This document shows positions 51,855 through 60,227 of a stretch of DNA of 64,000 nt, one piece after another. Both the position numbers and the translations under genes were made by a program. The stretch's first letter is position 1. Every line of letters begins with the position of its first letter. The notes below the pieces were generated by a model, which had not been told where the DNA came from, did not search any database, and saw only the letters and a list, made by a program, of their open reading frames with translations. Where the stretch lies: contig NZ_JABGNA010000012.1 in assembly GCF_013149275.1 (NCBI RefSeq), forward strand, positions 62,001-126,000. The letters run 5' to 3'. Origin of the DNA: Mucilaginibacter sp. SG564 (GTDB taxonomy: Bacteria > Bacteroidota > Bacteroidia > Sphingobacteriales > Sphingobacteriaceae).

Positions 51855-53354
51855 ATGGGCATCATAAAAAAACAAACCATTAAAGGCACCATATATTCCT
51901 ATTTGGGGGTGCTTATCGGTTTTCTATCTATCAATTACCTGATGCCCCATTCCTTAAGTCCGGCCGAATATGGTTTGATAGCCATGTTGACATCGGCCCC
52001 TTTGGTGTTTGCGCAATTCTCCATACTGGGATTTAACGGTACTGCCCGGTATTTTCCTTACTTCCGCAGTGATGAAAAAAAACATCACGGCTACCTGTTC
52101 CTGGCCTCTATGGTGTCATTAGTGGGTACCATTTTATTTGTACTGATAGCCTGGTTGTTTAAAGACCAGATCGTGAGCCATAGTACAGATGGCAGTTCGG
52201 CCAAATCATCGCCCCTCTTTAGTGTATATTACTGGTACCTGGTGCCGCTTACTGTTTTTACGTTATTTTTTAATGTGTTTGACCTGTACGCCCGCATGCT
52301 TTATAACATGACTACAGGTCTTATACTGCGTGAGTTTACCAAAAGGGTATTTATACTGGTACCTATTATACTCATCTATTTTAGGCTTATCAGTTTTGAG
52401 AATTTTATGTGGCTGTGGCTGGTGGCCAACCTGATACCCACCTTTTTTATCGTAGCCCGGATCATACGCGATGGCCAATTTTCGCTTAAGCCAGACATGG
52501 CATTTTTAACCCGCGATATGGTTAATAAGCTCATCGGCATTTGCTTTTTTACCATACTAACAGGAATGGCCCCTGTTATTATTCAGAATGTAGACAATTA
52601 CCTCATTTTTAAAAAACTCGGCCTCAGCTCAACTGCTATATATTCACTGGCCTTTAACTTTGGCCTCATTATCTCCTTACCTACACGTTCACTGTACAGC
52701 ATTGCTTATACCATTGTATCTGAATCATGGAAAAGCAACGATCTTAAAAATATCCGTACCGTGTATGAAAAAAGCTGTGTAACACAACTTATCGCCTCCT
52801 TATTCCTGTTTATACTGATGTGGGCCAGTATCGATAATATTTTGGGGATTTCACCGCACATATACAGTGCAGGAAAATACGCCATATTTTTTGTAAGTAT
52901 GGGTTTTTTGATAGAGGCATCAACAGGTATCAATGGGGTGATTATGGCCACATCAAAATATTTCAGATATGAGGCGCTGTTTAACCTCCTATTGGTGGTA
53001 CTTATTATTGTGGCCAACCTGCTGCTGATCCCACGTTATGGTATTACCGGATCGGCCATAGCTTCGGCCATAACTTATTTTGTTTTTAACCTGTTCAGGT
53101 ATATATTTATCTGGATCAAATTTGGTATGCAGCCATTCACTATTCAGTGCGTACTGGCGCTGGCAACCGGCATACTGGCTTATTATTTATCGGTTTGGAT
53201 ACTTCCGCTTCACGTCGGTAATTATTATGTTGATACCATGGTGCGCACCGCATTTATCACTGCGCTTTATCTGCCGGCCGTTTACTTTTTGAAGCTATCC
53301 GAAGATATCAACAGCATTATTGATGGCGCTATCGCGAAGCTGAAAGGCCGATAA
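51855..53354 (+). CDS. Lipopolysaccharide/oligosaccharide flippase (Wzx-type)
   Basis: 499 residues with about 14 hydrophobic helices. The start IIKKQTIKGTIYSYLGVLIGFLSINYLMPHSLSPAEYGLIAML is the standard N-terminus of polysaccharide-transport flippases. It flips a lipid-linked oligosaccharide across the inner membrane. It is divergent from the GT2 gene (43 bp apart) and closes the polysaccharide cluster that starts at 46069. It is only distantly similar to the flippase at 10358. Confidence 0.88.
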   Translation: MGIIKKQTIKGTIYSYLGVLIGFLSINYLMPHSLSPAEYGLIAMLTSAPLVFAQFSILGFNGTARYFPYFRSDEKKHHGYLFLASMVSLVGTILFVLIAWLFKDQIVSHSTDGSSAKSSPLFSVYYWYLVPLTVFTLFFNVFDLYARMLYNMTTGLILREFTKRVFILVPIILIYFRLISFENFMWLWLVANLIPTFFIVARIIRDGQFSLKPDMAFLTRDMVNKLIGICFFTILTGMAPVIIQNVDNYLIFKKLGLSSTAIYSLAFNFGLIISLPTRSLYSIAYTIVSESWKSNDLKNIRTVYEKSCVTQLIASLFLFILMWASIDNILGISPHIYSAGKYAIFFVSMGFLIEASTGINGVIMATSKYFRYEALFNLLLVVLIIVANLLLIPRYGITGSAIASAITYFVFNLFRYIFIWIKFGMQPFTIQCVLALATGILAYYLSVWILPLHVGNYYVDTMVRTAFITALYLPAVYFLKLSEDINSIIDGAIAKLKGR

Positions 53355-53429
53355 CATTTTCGGTTACAGACTTGCGTTATAAACGCTCAGCCATGTTAAG
53401 TATTTGTTGCAAACGAGCGCAGGCATCAA

Positions 53430-53525
53430 ACTCCCCTCTTGAGAGGGGGCGCGTTGGCTTGTGTAATGGCAGGGGTGTGTTCATTAAGCAGAATAACACA
53501 CCCCTGCCCCCTCTCAAGAGGGGAA
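53430..53525. repeat. 'CCCCTCTTGAGAGGGG' nested-stem palindrome, copy 1
   Basis: The outer stem is CTCCCCTCTTGAGAGGGG (53431-53448) with CCCCTCTCAAGAGGGGA (about 53508-53524). The inner stem is GGCAGGGGTGTGTT (53468-53481) with AACACACCCCTGCC (53495-53508). A second copy is at 60101-60198. It lies downstream of the flippase. Confidence 0.88.
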
Positions 53526-53611
53526 TCGCACACTCCCAAGCTCTGTTTAGCGCCCCACACTTACAGTTTGCAACGAGCGAAAGTATACACAGCAGCGAGA
53601 TTTTTTACTAA

Positions 53612-53730
53612 AAAAGTGGGTTTACATGGTTTACACTTTTTTTGGTTAACATTATTTTATATAACTTATAATCAATTACTTATGTTTATTTTTAATAATA
53701 AATGAGCTAAAACATGTAAACCCACTTTTT
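53612..53730. repeat. 119-bp element with perfect 18-bp terminal inverted repeats
   Basis: AAAAAGTGGGTTTACATG (53612-53629) and CATGTAAACCCACTTTTT (53713-53730) are perfect inverted copies enclosing about 83 bp of very AT-rich DNA. There is no coding potential. The shape is that of a small MITE-like element or a long hairpin. Confidence 0.8.
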
Positions 53731-53778
53731 GGCATTTTTGGCTTCCTGCTATTGGTGGTTACAAGCAAATGAAGTAAC

Positions 53779-53807
53779 AAAAAAGGCGGCGCTATAAAAG
53801 CACCGCC
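53779..53807 (-). terminator. Rho-independent terminator of the lectin gene
   Basis: GGCGGcGCT (53785-53793) pairs with AGCaCCGCC (53799-53807) with one mismatch. On the minus strand a T-run follows (complement of A 53779-53784). It lies 28 bp after the stop codon. Confidence 0.8.
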
Positions 53808-53835
53808 CCTGTTAATTGATCAGTTAATGTATTTC

Positions 53836-54819
53836 TTATTGAGGCATGTTGAACCAGTTAACCCAACCACCGGCCGAGGTCCAGTAGATCTGCTGCAGAT
53901 CGGTATTGTTTAAAGCAAACACGTTAATGTTGTTAGCATCTCTTGCAACTGCTGCGGGAGCTGTGGTGATGCTGCCATTCAGATCTGTCCAGGCCGACCA
54001 GCCAGCGCTTGCTGTCCAGTAAATTTGTTTCAGGGTGTTTGATGTACCTTTAGCATAAACATTGATGTCATTAGCTGAACGGGTTATCGCGCTTGGCGCA
54101 GATGAAATGGTACCGCCCAGATCGGTCCATGCTGACCAGCTGCCCGAAACTGAATAGATTTGCACCAGATTGTTGTTAGCTCCTTTAGCATAAACATTGG
54201 TAGTAGTTGAGCTTCTGGAAATAGCAGCAGGAGCCGAAGTAATGGTGCCTCCCAGGCTTGCCCATGAGCCCCATCCCGATCCGGCATTCCAGGTAAGCAC
54301 AACCAGATCGTTATTTGCACCTTTTGCAAAAACAGAAAGATCATTGGCTGTTTGTGATGTGGATGAAGGAGCGGAGGTGATATTACCCCCCAGATCGATC
54401 CATGGCGACCAGCCCTGGCCATCTACATAATAGATTTGCATGAGGTGACCGGTTGGCCCTTGTGCAAACACGTTGATAGCGTTTGATTGTCTTGAAGACG
54501 CGGCTGGTGCAGAAACGATGTTACCACCTAAATCTTCCCATGCGGTCCAGCCGCTGGCACTTGTCCAGCTCTTGTGTAATAAGGTGTTGGTGGTGCTTCT
54601 GCCAAACAGGTCAAGCGTACCGCTGCTTTTTTTGCTCACAGCACCAACTTCTACAGCGATAGAGGTACCAGTAATACCATTTACACTTTTGTTTGAAGCT
54701 GATGCTTGTTTGGAAGTCGGGTCAACGGTTTTGTCGTTACTTTTTTGACATGAGGCAAATACGCCTGTTAACAGCATGCCTATTACAGCATGTGTAAGAT
54801 TTTTTTTGAATGTTGTCAT
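53836..54819 (-). CDS. Lipoprotein with six-repeat beta-propeller of the PLL-type lectin kind
   Basis: 327 residues. A signal peptide ends at Cys24 (GVFASC), followed by a Ser/Lys/Asp-rich linker to about residue 55. Then come six repeats of 45-46 residues, each with a W-x-x-W pair (W91/94, 137/140, 183/186, 228/231, 274/277, 319/322), most followed by (D/S)LGG and a SAPxA segment, with NVFA or NVYAKG strands between. This spacing and motif match the Photorhabdus PLL/PHL-type sugar-binding propellers (fucose and methylated sugars). A surface lectin role is inferred. Confidence 0.75.
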   Translation of the reverse strand: MTTFKKNLTHAVIGMLLTGVFASCQKSNDKTVDPTSKQASASNKSVNGITGTSIAVEVGAVSKKSSGTLDLFGRSTTNTLLHKSWTSASGWTAWEDLGGNIVSAPAASSRQSNAINVFAQGPTGHLMQIYYVDGQGWSPWIDLGGNITSAPSSTSQTANDLSVFAKGANNDLVVLTWNAGSGWGSWASLGGTITSAPAAISRSSTTTNVYAKGANNNLVQIYSVSGSWSAWTDLGGTISSAPSAITRSANDINVYAKGTSNTLKQIYWTASAGWSAWTDLNGSITTAPAAVARDANNINVFALNNTDLQQIYWTSAGGWVNWFNMPQ

Positions 54820-55080
54820 TGTGTTGTTATAGGTTTTTATTTACGGCAATCTACAACTATTGTATTTAATTTATATATTTTTTATATTAAATAAATACTC
54901 AATATCATAAATACATAAACAACTATAAATCAAAATAAAAGTATAAAAAAACACCTTTCTTAATACACAAAACAATTATTAAATGACATTATTTTGATAA
55001 TTCATATATCAAAATAATAAAAAATGAATAATATAAACATATTATTCATTTTGATTTCATAAATATATTTATTAAGCATA
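54820..55080. other. Very AT-rich intergenic region with two perfect inverted repeats
   Basis: No open frame. ATTATTTTGATA (54988-54999) pairs with TATCAAAATAAT (55007-55018), and AAAATGAATAATAT (55021-55034) pairs with ATATTATTCATTTT (55039-55052). The base composition differs sharply from the neighbouring genes. It includes the presumed promoter of the lectin gene. Confidence 0.65.
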
Positions 55081-55113
55081 AAAAAAGCCTCCGGGAAAAT
55101 CCTGGAGGCTTTT
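55079..55113 (-). terminator. Rho-independent terminator of typA
   Basis: AAAAGCCTCC (55083-55092) pairs with GGAGGCTTTT (55103-55112), 23 bp after the typA stop. On the minus strand it is followed by a T-run; it could work in both directions. Confidence 0.85.
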
Positions 55114-55135
55114 ATATCTATTGAAGATCTGTTAA

Positions 55136-56947
55136 TTATTGATTAACAAACCTTTTAGCGTTAATTCTTCTTTCGTTTTCGTTCAGGAATATCTTACGCA
55201 AACGGATGCTTTGTGGGGTTACCTCAATGTATTCATCAGCCTGGATATATTCCATTGATTCTTCTAACGAGAATTTGATAGCAGGTGCTATACGTACGTT
55301 GGTATCGCTACCAGATGCGCGCATGTTGGTTAACTGCTTGCCTTTAGTTAAGTTGATCACCAAATCGTTATCGCGAATGTGCTCGCCTAAAACCTGTCCT
55401 TCGTAAATATCAACACCCGGATCGATAAAGAAACGACCACGATCCTGTAATTTATCAATCGCGAAAGCGGTAGTTTTACCAGTATCCATAGATACCAATA
55501 CACCATTTAAACGACCAGGGATAACACCTTTCCATGGCTCATAAGCCTTAAAGCGGTGTGCCATGATAGCTTCACCGGCAGTAGCAGTCAGTACGTTGTT
55601 ACGTAAACCGATAATACCGCGTGATGGGATCTCGAACTCTAAGTGCTGTAAGTCGCCTTTTGGCTCCATGATCAACAGTTCGCCTTTGCGTTGTGTTACC
55701 AACTCAATTACTTTACCGGCAACATCGCCCGGTACATCAACAATTAACGACTCGATAGGCTCACATTTAACACCGTCAATTTCTTTAACGATAACCTGTG
55801 GCTGACCTACCTGTAATTCATAACCTTCGCGACGCATGGTCTCGATCAGTACTGACAAGTGAAGGATACCACGACCATACACCAGGTATGAATCAGGCGA
55901 TTCGGTTTCAACAACCTTAAGCGCCAGGTTTTTCTCCATCTCTTTAAACAAACGATCGCGCAGGTGGCGTGAAGTAACAAATTTACCTTCTTTACCAAAG
56001 AAAGGTGAAGTATTGATGGTGAACAACATGTTCATGGTAGGCTCATCAATTTTGATAACTTCCAGTTGTTCTGGTTTTTCAAAATCGGCAATAGTATCAC
56101 CAATGTCAAAACCATCGATACCTACAACGGCGCAGATATCACCAGAACCTACTTCGGTAGCACGTACTTTACCCAGACCTTCAAAGGTATAAAGCTCTTT
56201 GATCCTTGATTTTTGGATAGTACCATCGCGTTTTACTAAGGAAACCGGCTGGTTTTCTTTGATAGTACCACGGGCCACACGACCAATAGCGATACGACCT
56301 ACGAAAGAGGAGTAATCCAAAGAAGTGATCTGCATTTGCAGGGTACCTTCGGCGATAGGTGCCGGTGGAATGTTTTCCAAAATGGCGTCCATCAACGGGA
56401 AGATATCTTCTGTTGGTTTTTTATAGTCGGTGCTCATCCAACCTTGTTTTGATGAACCGTAGATAACCGGGAAATCCAGTTGCTCTTCGGTAGCTTCAAG
56501 GTTGAAGAATAATTCAAATATCTGTTCGTAAACTTCTTCCGGACGACAGTTTTCTTTATCAACCTTGTTTACAACCACAATTGGTTTTAAGCCTAAAGCC
56601 AAAGCCTTTTGGGTTACAAAGCGGGTTTGAGGCATGGCGCCTTCAAAAGCATCACAAAGTAATAATACACCATCGGCCATTTTCAATACGCGTTCCACCT
56701 CGCCACCAAAGTCGGCGTGACCCGGGGTATCAATAATGTTGATCTTAACGTCTTTGTATCTAACCGAAACGTTTTTTGAAACGATGGTGATACCACGTTC
56801 ACGTTCCAGATCGTTATTGTCCAGTATCAGTTCACCGGTTGATTCGTTGTCCCTGAATATTGAACAGCTGTGCAATATTTTGTCAACCAATGTGGTTTTA
56901 CCGTGGTCAACGTGTGCGATAATCGCGATGTTTCTTATTTTTTGCAT
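55136..56947 (-). CDS. typA: Ribosome-associated translational GTPase TypA/BipA
   Basis: 603 residues from ATG 56945-56947. G-domain motifs: AHVDHGKTT (G1), RERGITI (G2), DTPGHADFGGEV (G3), VNKVD (G4). EF-G-like domains II, III and V follow, and the BipA-specific C-terminal domain (DNDLVINLTKGKQLTNMRASGSD). It assists ribosome assembly and stress or cold adaptation. The Met at 56974 is rejected: its codon falls inside an exact -7 box (56972-56979), and conserved sequence starts at MQKIRNIAIIAH. Confidence 0.97.
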   Translation of the reverse strand: MQKIRNIAIIAHVDHGKTTLVDKILHSCSIFRDNESTGELILDNNDLERERGITIVSKNVSVRYKDVKINIIDTPGHADFGGEVERVLKMADGVLLLCDAFEGAMPQTRFVTQKALALGLKPIVVVNKVDKENCRPEEVYEQIFELFFNLEATEEQLDFPVIYGSSKQGWMSTDYKKPTEDIFPLMDAILENIPPAPIAEGTLQMQITSLDYSSFVGRIAIGRVARGTIKENQPVSLVKRDGTIQKSRIKELYTFEGLGKVRATEVGSGDICAVVGIDGFDIGDTIADFEKPEQLEVIKIDEPTMNMLFTINTSPFFGKEGKFVTSRHLRDRLFKEMEKNLALKVVETESPDSYLVYGRGILHLSVLIETMRREGYELQVGQPQVIVKEIDGVKCEPIESLIVDVPGDVAGKVIELVTQRKGELLIMEPKGDLQHLEFEIPSRGIIGLRNNVLTATAGEAIMAHRFKAYEPWKGVIPGRLNGVLVSMDTGKTTAFAIDKLQDRGRFFIDPGVDIYEGQVLGEHIRDNDLVINLTKGKQLTNMRASGSDTNVRIAPAIKFSLEESMEYIQADEYIEVTPQSIRLRKIFLNENERRINAKRFVNQ

Positions 56948-56971
56948 GAAAATGCTCCCTAAAATTTGGCG

Positions 56972-56979
56972 CAAAGGTA
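56972..56979 (-). promoter_or_regulatory. Predicted -7 box of typA
   Basis: TACCTTTG on the minus strand matches TAnnTTTG exactly and ends 24 bp before ATG 56947. It sets the start choice for typA. Confidence 0.5.
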
Positions 56980-57106
56980 AGCTTAATATATGGCATTTTA
57001 AAGGATTGTGGGTTTATCCGCAAACATTTATACAATATAATTACCAAAAAAGCGTAAACACCTATTCTTTTAACCTATTGATTAACTAAATTTTACATAG
57101 AAATCA

Positions 57107-57895
57107 CTATCGCCCAAAAGCCCAGATCAAAAACTTAGGCAGCGCTTTACTCCAGGTGGCGGTATCATGGGTACCACCAACCAGCTCTACATATTGTATA
57201 TCATCGGGGCGTGTATAGCCCTTGTTTTCAAGTTCTTTGATCAGATCGATGGTGTCGTCAATAGCGTCGATAATGCCATTTTTGTTGCGGTCGGTGGTTT
57301 CATCTTTGGTACCGGTTTGCAGCCAGAATTGCAGATCAGGTTTACCTATAGTATTCCTGATAACCGCGTGCATGATCCGGTCGGCATCGGTATAGCCCTT
57401 GGCCAGGTCCTTGCTCCGCCACCAGAACGATCCGGAAAACACACCCACTTTATCAAACACATCGCTATTGTTCCAGGTAATATCAAAAGCCGATAATCCG
57501 CCTAATGAAAAGCCCGCAAAGGCTGTCGTTTCAAAATCATTGATACCCGTCTCCTCCTTGATTTGTGGCAGCAATTCGGTTTTTATAAATACTGTATAAA
57601 CATCGGCTTTGGAGCCGCGCTTTTTGAAATCAGGTTTACCGGCTATACCGTATTCCTGTATGCGGTCTTCACCAGCATGTATAACCACTACCAACACAGG
57701 TTTTATGCGATTGGTGTTATACAATTGCTCCAGTGTTGCCAGTAATTGCAGATTTTCCAGCTCCTGCCCATCATTCAATAACAACAAGTTTAGTGGTTCT
57801 GTAAGTTCCTGCTCATCGGGCATAACCAGTGTGCAGGTAACCTCGCGATTAAGTAATGCAGAATTTATAGTGATATTTTTTTTGGTGATCGTCAT
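57107..57895 (-). CDS. Alpha/beta hydrolase, enterochelin-esterase-like (putative esterase family)
   Basis: 262 residues from ATG 57893-57895; an ATG 27 bp upstream is possible. The esterase D-like fold includes LNLLLLNDGQEL and VLVVVIHAGEDRIQEYG. The nucleophile elbow is AFAGFSLGGLSAF (Ser near 130), and the C-terminal GGTHDTATWSKALP carries the catalytic His. No signal peptide is seen, so it is probably cytosolic. It is divergent from, and adjacent to, a second esterase that leads the amidoligase group. A shared pathway is possible but unproven. Confidence 0.85.
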   Translation of the reverse strand: MTITKKNITINSALLNREVTCTLVMPDEQELTEPLNLLLLNDGQELENLQLLATLEQLYNTNRIKPVLVVVIHAGEDRIQEYGIAGKPDFKKRGSKADVYTVFIKTELLPQIKEETGINDFETTAFAGFSLGGLSAFDITWNNSDVFDKVGVFSGSFWWRSKDLAKGYTDADRIMHAVIRNTIGKPDLQFWLQTGTKDETTDRNKNGIIDAIDDTIDLIKELENKGYTRPDDIQYVELVGGTHDTATWSKALPKFLIWAFGR

Positions 57896-57944
57896 TTCTG
57901 TTTCAGCCCAGCCCCAATACATCTTTCGTCAAATTTTAAGGGTG

Positions 57945-57952
57945 CAAAAGTA
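57945..57952 (-). promoter_or_regulatory. Predicted -7 box of the 57107 esterase
   Basis: TACTTTTG on the minus strand matches TAnnTTTG exactly. It ends 22 bp before ATG 57922 and 49 bp before ATG 57895. Confidence 0.45.
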
Positions 57953-58053
57953 AAAATACTTTTTGTTTTTACCCCTAACCTTTAATTTATCAGACTGTTG
58001 CCTTTTTCAGTCAAACCACTTAACTTACCTTCTGAAACCAAAAATCTATTATT

Positions 58054-58761
58054 TTGACCGAAAAATATCACCGCTGGCATTCGCCAAATTTAAGTGCCGA
58101 CCTGGAAATGCTGGTGTTTGGCGATCGCGGTTATCCCGTGATCCTGTTCCCCACAACTAAGGGTCGCTATTATCAGAATAAGGATTTTGGCTTGATAGAA
58201 AGCGTGAGGTGGTTTATTGACCAGGGCCTGGTCAAGATCTACTGTCCCGACACCATAGACGACCGCAGCTGGTACAACGAAGGCATATCTCCCGCCGATC
58301 GTGCCCGTAACTATACACGGTACGATAAAATGCTGGTTGACGAACTGGTACCCTGGGCCATGCACGAAACCGGCGTGGGTAAAGTAGTTATGGCGGGCTG
58401 CAGTTTTGGCGGTTACCATGCGGCCAACTTCGCCTTTAAGCATCCAGAGAAAGTAAGCAACCTGTTTACCATGGGCGGCGCGTTTGATATCAAAATGTTT
58501 ACCGATGGCTTTTATAACGACGATATATTTTACAATAACCCTGTTGATTTTTTACCGGGTGATAATGCCCCGGATTTATGGAACATGAATATCATCCTGG
58601 GAACCTCGGAGCACGACATCTGCAAAGAATATAACCTGCAGTTATCAAACATTTTAAATCAAAAAAACATTAAACATTGGCTGGATATCCGCCCTTTTGC
58701 CAATCATGATTGGCCCATCTGGCGCGAAATGTTCCCGCATTATTTGTCAACGATAAAATAG
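58054..58761 (+). CDS. Esterase superfamily protein (COG4947-like alpha/beta hydrolase)
   Basis: 235 residues starting at TTG 58054, since no ATG precedes the conserved EKYHRWHSPNLSADLEMLVFGDRGYPVILFP. The nucleophile elbow is VVMAGCSFGGYHAANFA (Ser117), the acid probably lies in ILGTSEHDICKEY, and the His is in ANHDWPIW (His218). It is the first gene of the group that continues with the ATP-grasp, GCS2-type ligase and amidotransferase genes. Members of this esterase family have no established substrate. Confidence 0.83.
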   Translation: MTEKYHRWHSPNLSADLEMLVFGDRGYPVILFPTTKGRYYQNKDFGLIESVRWFIDQGLVKIYCPDTIDDRSWYNEGISPADRARNYTRYDKMLVDELVPWAMHETGVGKVVMAGCSFGGYHAANFAFKHPEKVSNLFTMGGAFDIKMFTDGFYNDDIFYNNPVDFLPGDNAPDLWNMNIILGTSEHDICKEYNLQLSNILNQKNIKHWLDIRPFANHDWPIWREMFPHYLSTIK

Positions 58762-58898
58762 AAGCAAGAAATCAAGAACCAGGAATCAAGACACGGCAAG
58801 AAATAAAGGCAATAAATAGAGACAAGAATAAGAGTCAGGAATCAAGACAAAGAATTATCGATTCGTTTTAGGATTTAGAGTTTAGAAATTAGCGTTTA
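58761..58898. repeat. CAAGAGTCAAGA-family arms in direct orientation, plus a TTTAGAATTTAG block
   Basis: 58761-58790 (GCAAGAAATCAAGAACCAGG...) and 58821-58849 (GACAAGAATAAGAGTCAGGA...) are two arms of the family seen at 19505 and 24484, here in the same orientation, not inverted. 58867-58898 (GATTTAGAGTTTAGAAATTA...) is the reverse of the word at 33730. It fills the esterase/ATP-grasp gap. Confidence 0.65.
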
Positions 58899-58910
58899 AC
58901 CCCATCTACC

Positions 58911-60080
58911 ATGAAAAAAATAGGCATCTTATTCGGACAGGAAAATTCATTTCCACAGGCATTTGTTGATCGGATCAATCAAAAGGCCGAAAAAAATATT
59001 TCGGCAGAGTTTGTACGTATCGATAAGGTTTTACAGGCTGAGCCATTGGATTACGCGGTGATCGTCGACCGTATATCACAGGATGTCCCCTTTTACCGGG
59101 CCGCCCTCAAAAACGCGGCTATCTGTGGTACCGCGGTGATCAATAACCCATTCTGGTGGAGCGCCGACGAAAAATTCTTCAATAACGCGCTGGCCGTGAA
59201 GCTGGGTGTTCCTGTACCCAAAACGGTGATACTACCCTCCAAAGAACTGCCCGATGATACTACCGACAGATCATTCCGCAACCTGGCCTACCCTTTAGAT
59301 TGGGATGGCATATTCAACTATGTGGGTTTCCCAGCCTATATGAAACCTTTTGATGGTGGCGGCTGGAAAGAGGTTTACCAACTGCAAAACCGGGATGATT
59401 TTTTCAGCAAATATGATCAAACTAAGCAGTACGTAATGATGCTGCAGGAAGAGGTGGTGTTTGATGATTATTTCCGCTGCTACTGCATTGGAGGCAAGCA
59501 TGTACGCATTATGCAATATGAACCACGCAACCCGCATCATCTGCGTTATGAACATGGCAAGGCACCGGCGGCTAAAAAACTATTGGATACGGTTAAAGAT
59601 TATGTGATCAAACTGAACCAGTACCTGGGTTACGATTTTAACACGGTTGAATTTGCCGTGCGTGATGGCATCCCCTACGCGATTGATTTTTGCAACCCAG
59701 CTCCAGATGCCGAAGTAACCAGCGTGGGCCAGGAAAATTTTGACTGGGTGGTGGAAACCGCCGCCGATTATGCCATCGATCGCGCCAAAAAACAAAAAGC
59801 CGGTCTGGACAACCTTACCTGGGGCGAATATGTAAAAACATCAGCTGCTAAAACTCCGCTGGTGAGTCCCAAACCGGTAAAAAAGGAAATTTATATTGGT
59901 AAGGTGAATCCGCCTGTGGAAACGGAGAGCAAAGTAAATAAAGCAGCCAAAGTGGTGAAAGCGATTGCTCCGGTTAAGGAAGTCGCCCAGCCCTTAAAGG
60001 CAAAGGCCAAACCTGAAGCAAAAGTAAAAAAGGAAAAAGAGGTAAAGAAAGCAGCCAAAAAACCTGCTGCCAAAAAATAA
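58911..60080 (+). CDS. ATP-grasp domain protein (RimK-like) with Lys/Ala-rich C-terminal tail
   Basis: 389 residues. A pre-ATP-grasp start is KKIGILFGQENSFPQAFVDRI. The ATP-grasp fold has PAYMKPFDGGGWKEVY (Lys145, Gly149-151), and the metal site is in DFNTVEFAVRDGIPYAIDFCNPAPD (Glu247, Asp259, Asn262). From about residue 340 the protein is a Lys/Ala/Pro-rich histone-H1-like tail (e.g. KKEKEVKKAAKKPAAKK). ATP-grasp enzymes join a carboxylate to an amine or thiol through an acyl-phosphate. The substrate is unknown. The tail is unusual for a metabolic ligase. Confidence 0.85.
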   Translation: MKKIGILFGQENSFPQAFVDRINQKAEKNISAEFVRIDKVLQAEPLDYAVIVDRISQDVPFYRAALKNAAICGTAVINNPFWWSADEKFFNNALAVKLGVPVPKTVILPSKELPDDTTDRSFRNLAYPLDWDGIFNYVGFPAYMKPFDGGGWKEVYQLQNRDDFFSKYDQTKQYVMMLQEEVVFDDYFRCYCIGGKHVRIMQYEPRNPHHLRYEHGKAPAAKKLLDTVKDYVIKLNQYLGYDFNTVEFAVRDGIPYAIDFCNPAPDAEVTSVGQENFDWVVETAADYAIDRAKKQKAGLDNLTWGEYVKTSAAKTPLVSPKPVKKEIYIGKVNPPVETESKVNKAAKVVKAIAPVKEVAQPLKAKAKPEAKVKKEKEVKKAAKKPAAKK

Positions 60081-60100
60081 AAAGTGCAGGGCAAGCGCGA

Positions 60101-60198
60101 TTCCCCTCTTGAGAGAGGTGAAGGGGTGTGTTTATTGCAAATAGTAGAACACACCCCAGCCACCGCACAGCCAGGCCCGCCCCCTCTCAAGAGGGGAT
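60101..60198. repeat. 'CCCCTCTTGAGAGGGG' nested-stem palindrome, copy 2
   Basis: TCCCCTCTTGAGAGAGG (60102-60118) pairs with CCCCTCTCAAGAGGGGA (60181-60197). The inner stem GGGGTGTGTT (60123-60132) pairs with AACACACCCC (60148-60157). It sits between the ATP-grasp and GCS2 genes. Confidence 0.88.
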
Positions 60199-60227
60199 TT
60201 TGAATGAGTACTATAACCTAACCAATT

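Noticed and set aside
53372..53705. Two open frames across the CCCCTCTTGAGAGGGG element
   Set aside because: They translate palindromic repeat and AT-rich DNA; the sequence is low-complexity and matches no family I recognise.
59891..60190. Open frame on the minus strand across the ATP-grasp tail and the repeat
   Set aside because: It is the antisense of the Lys/Ala-rich tail plus the palindrome; no family resemblance and no start signal.
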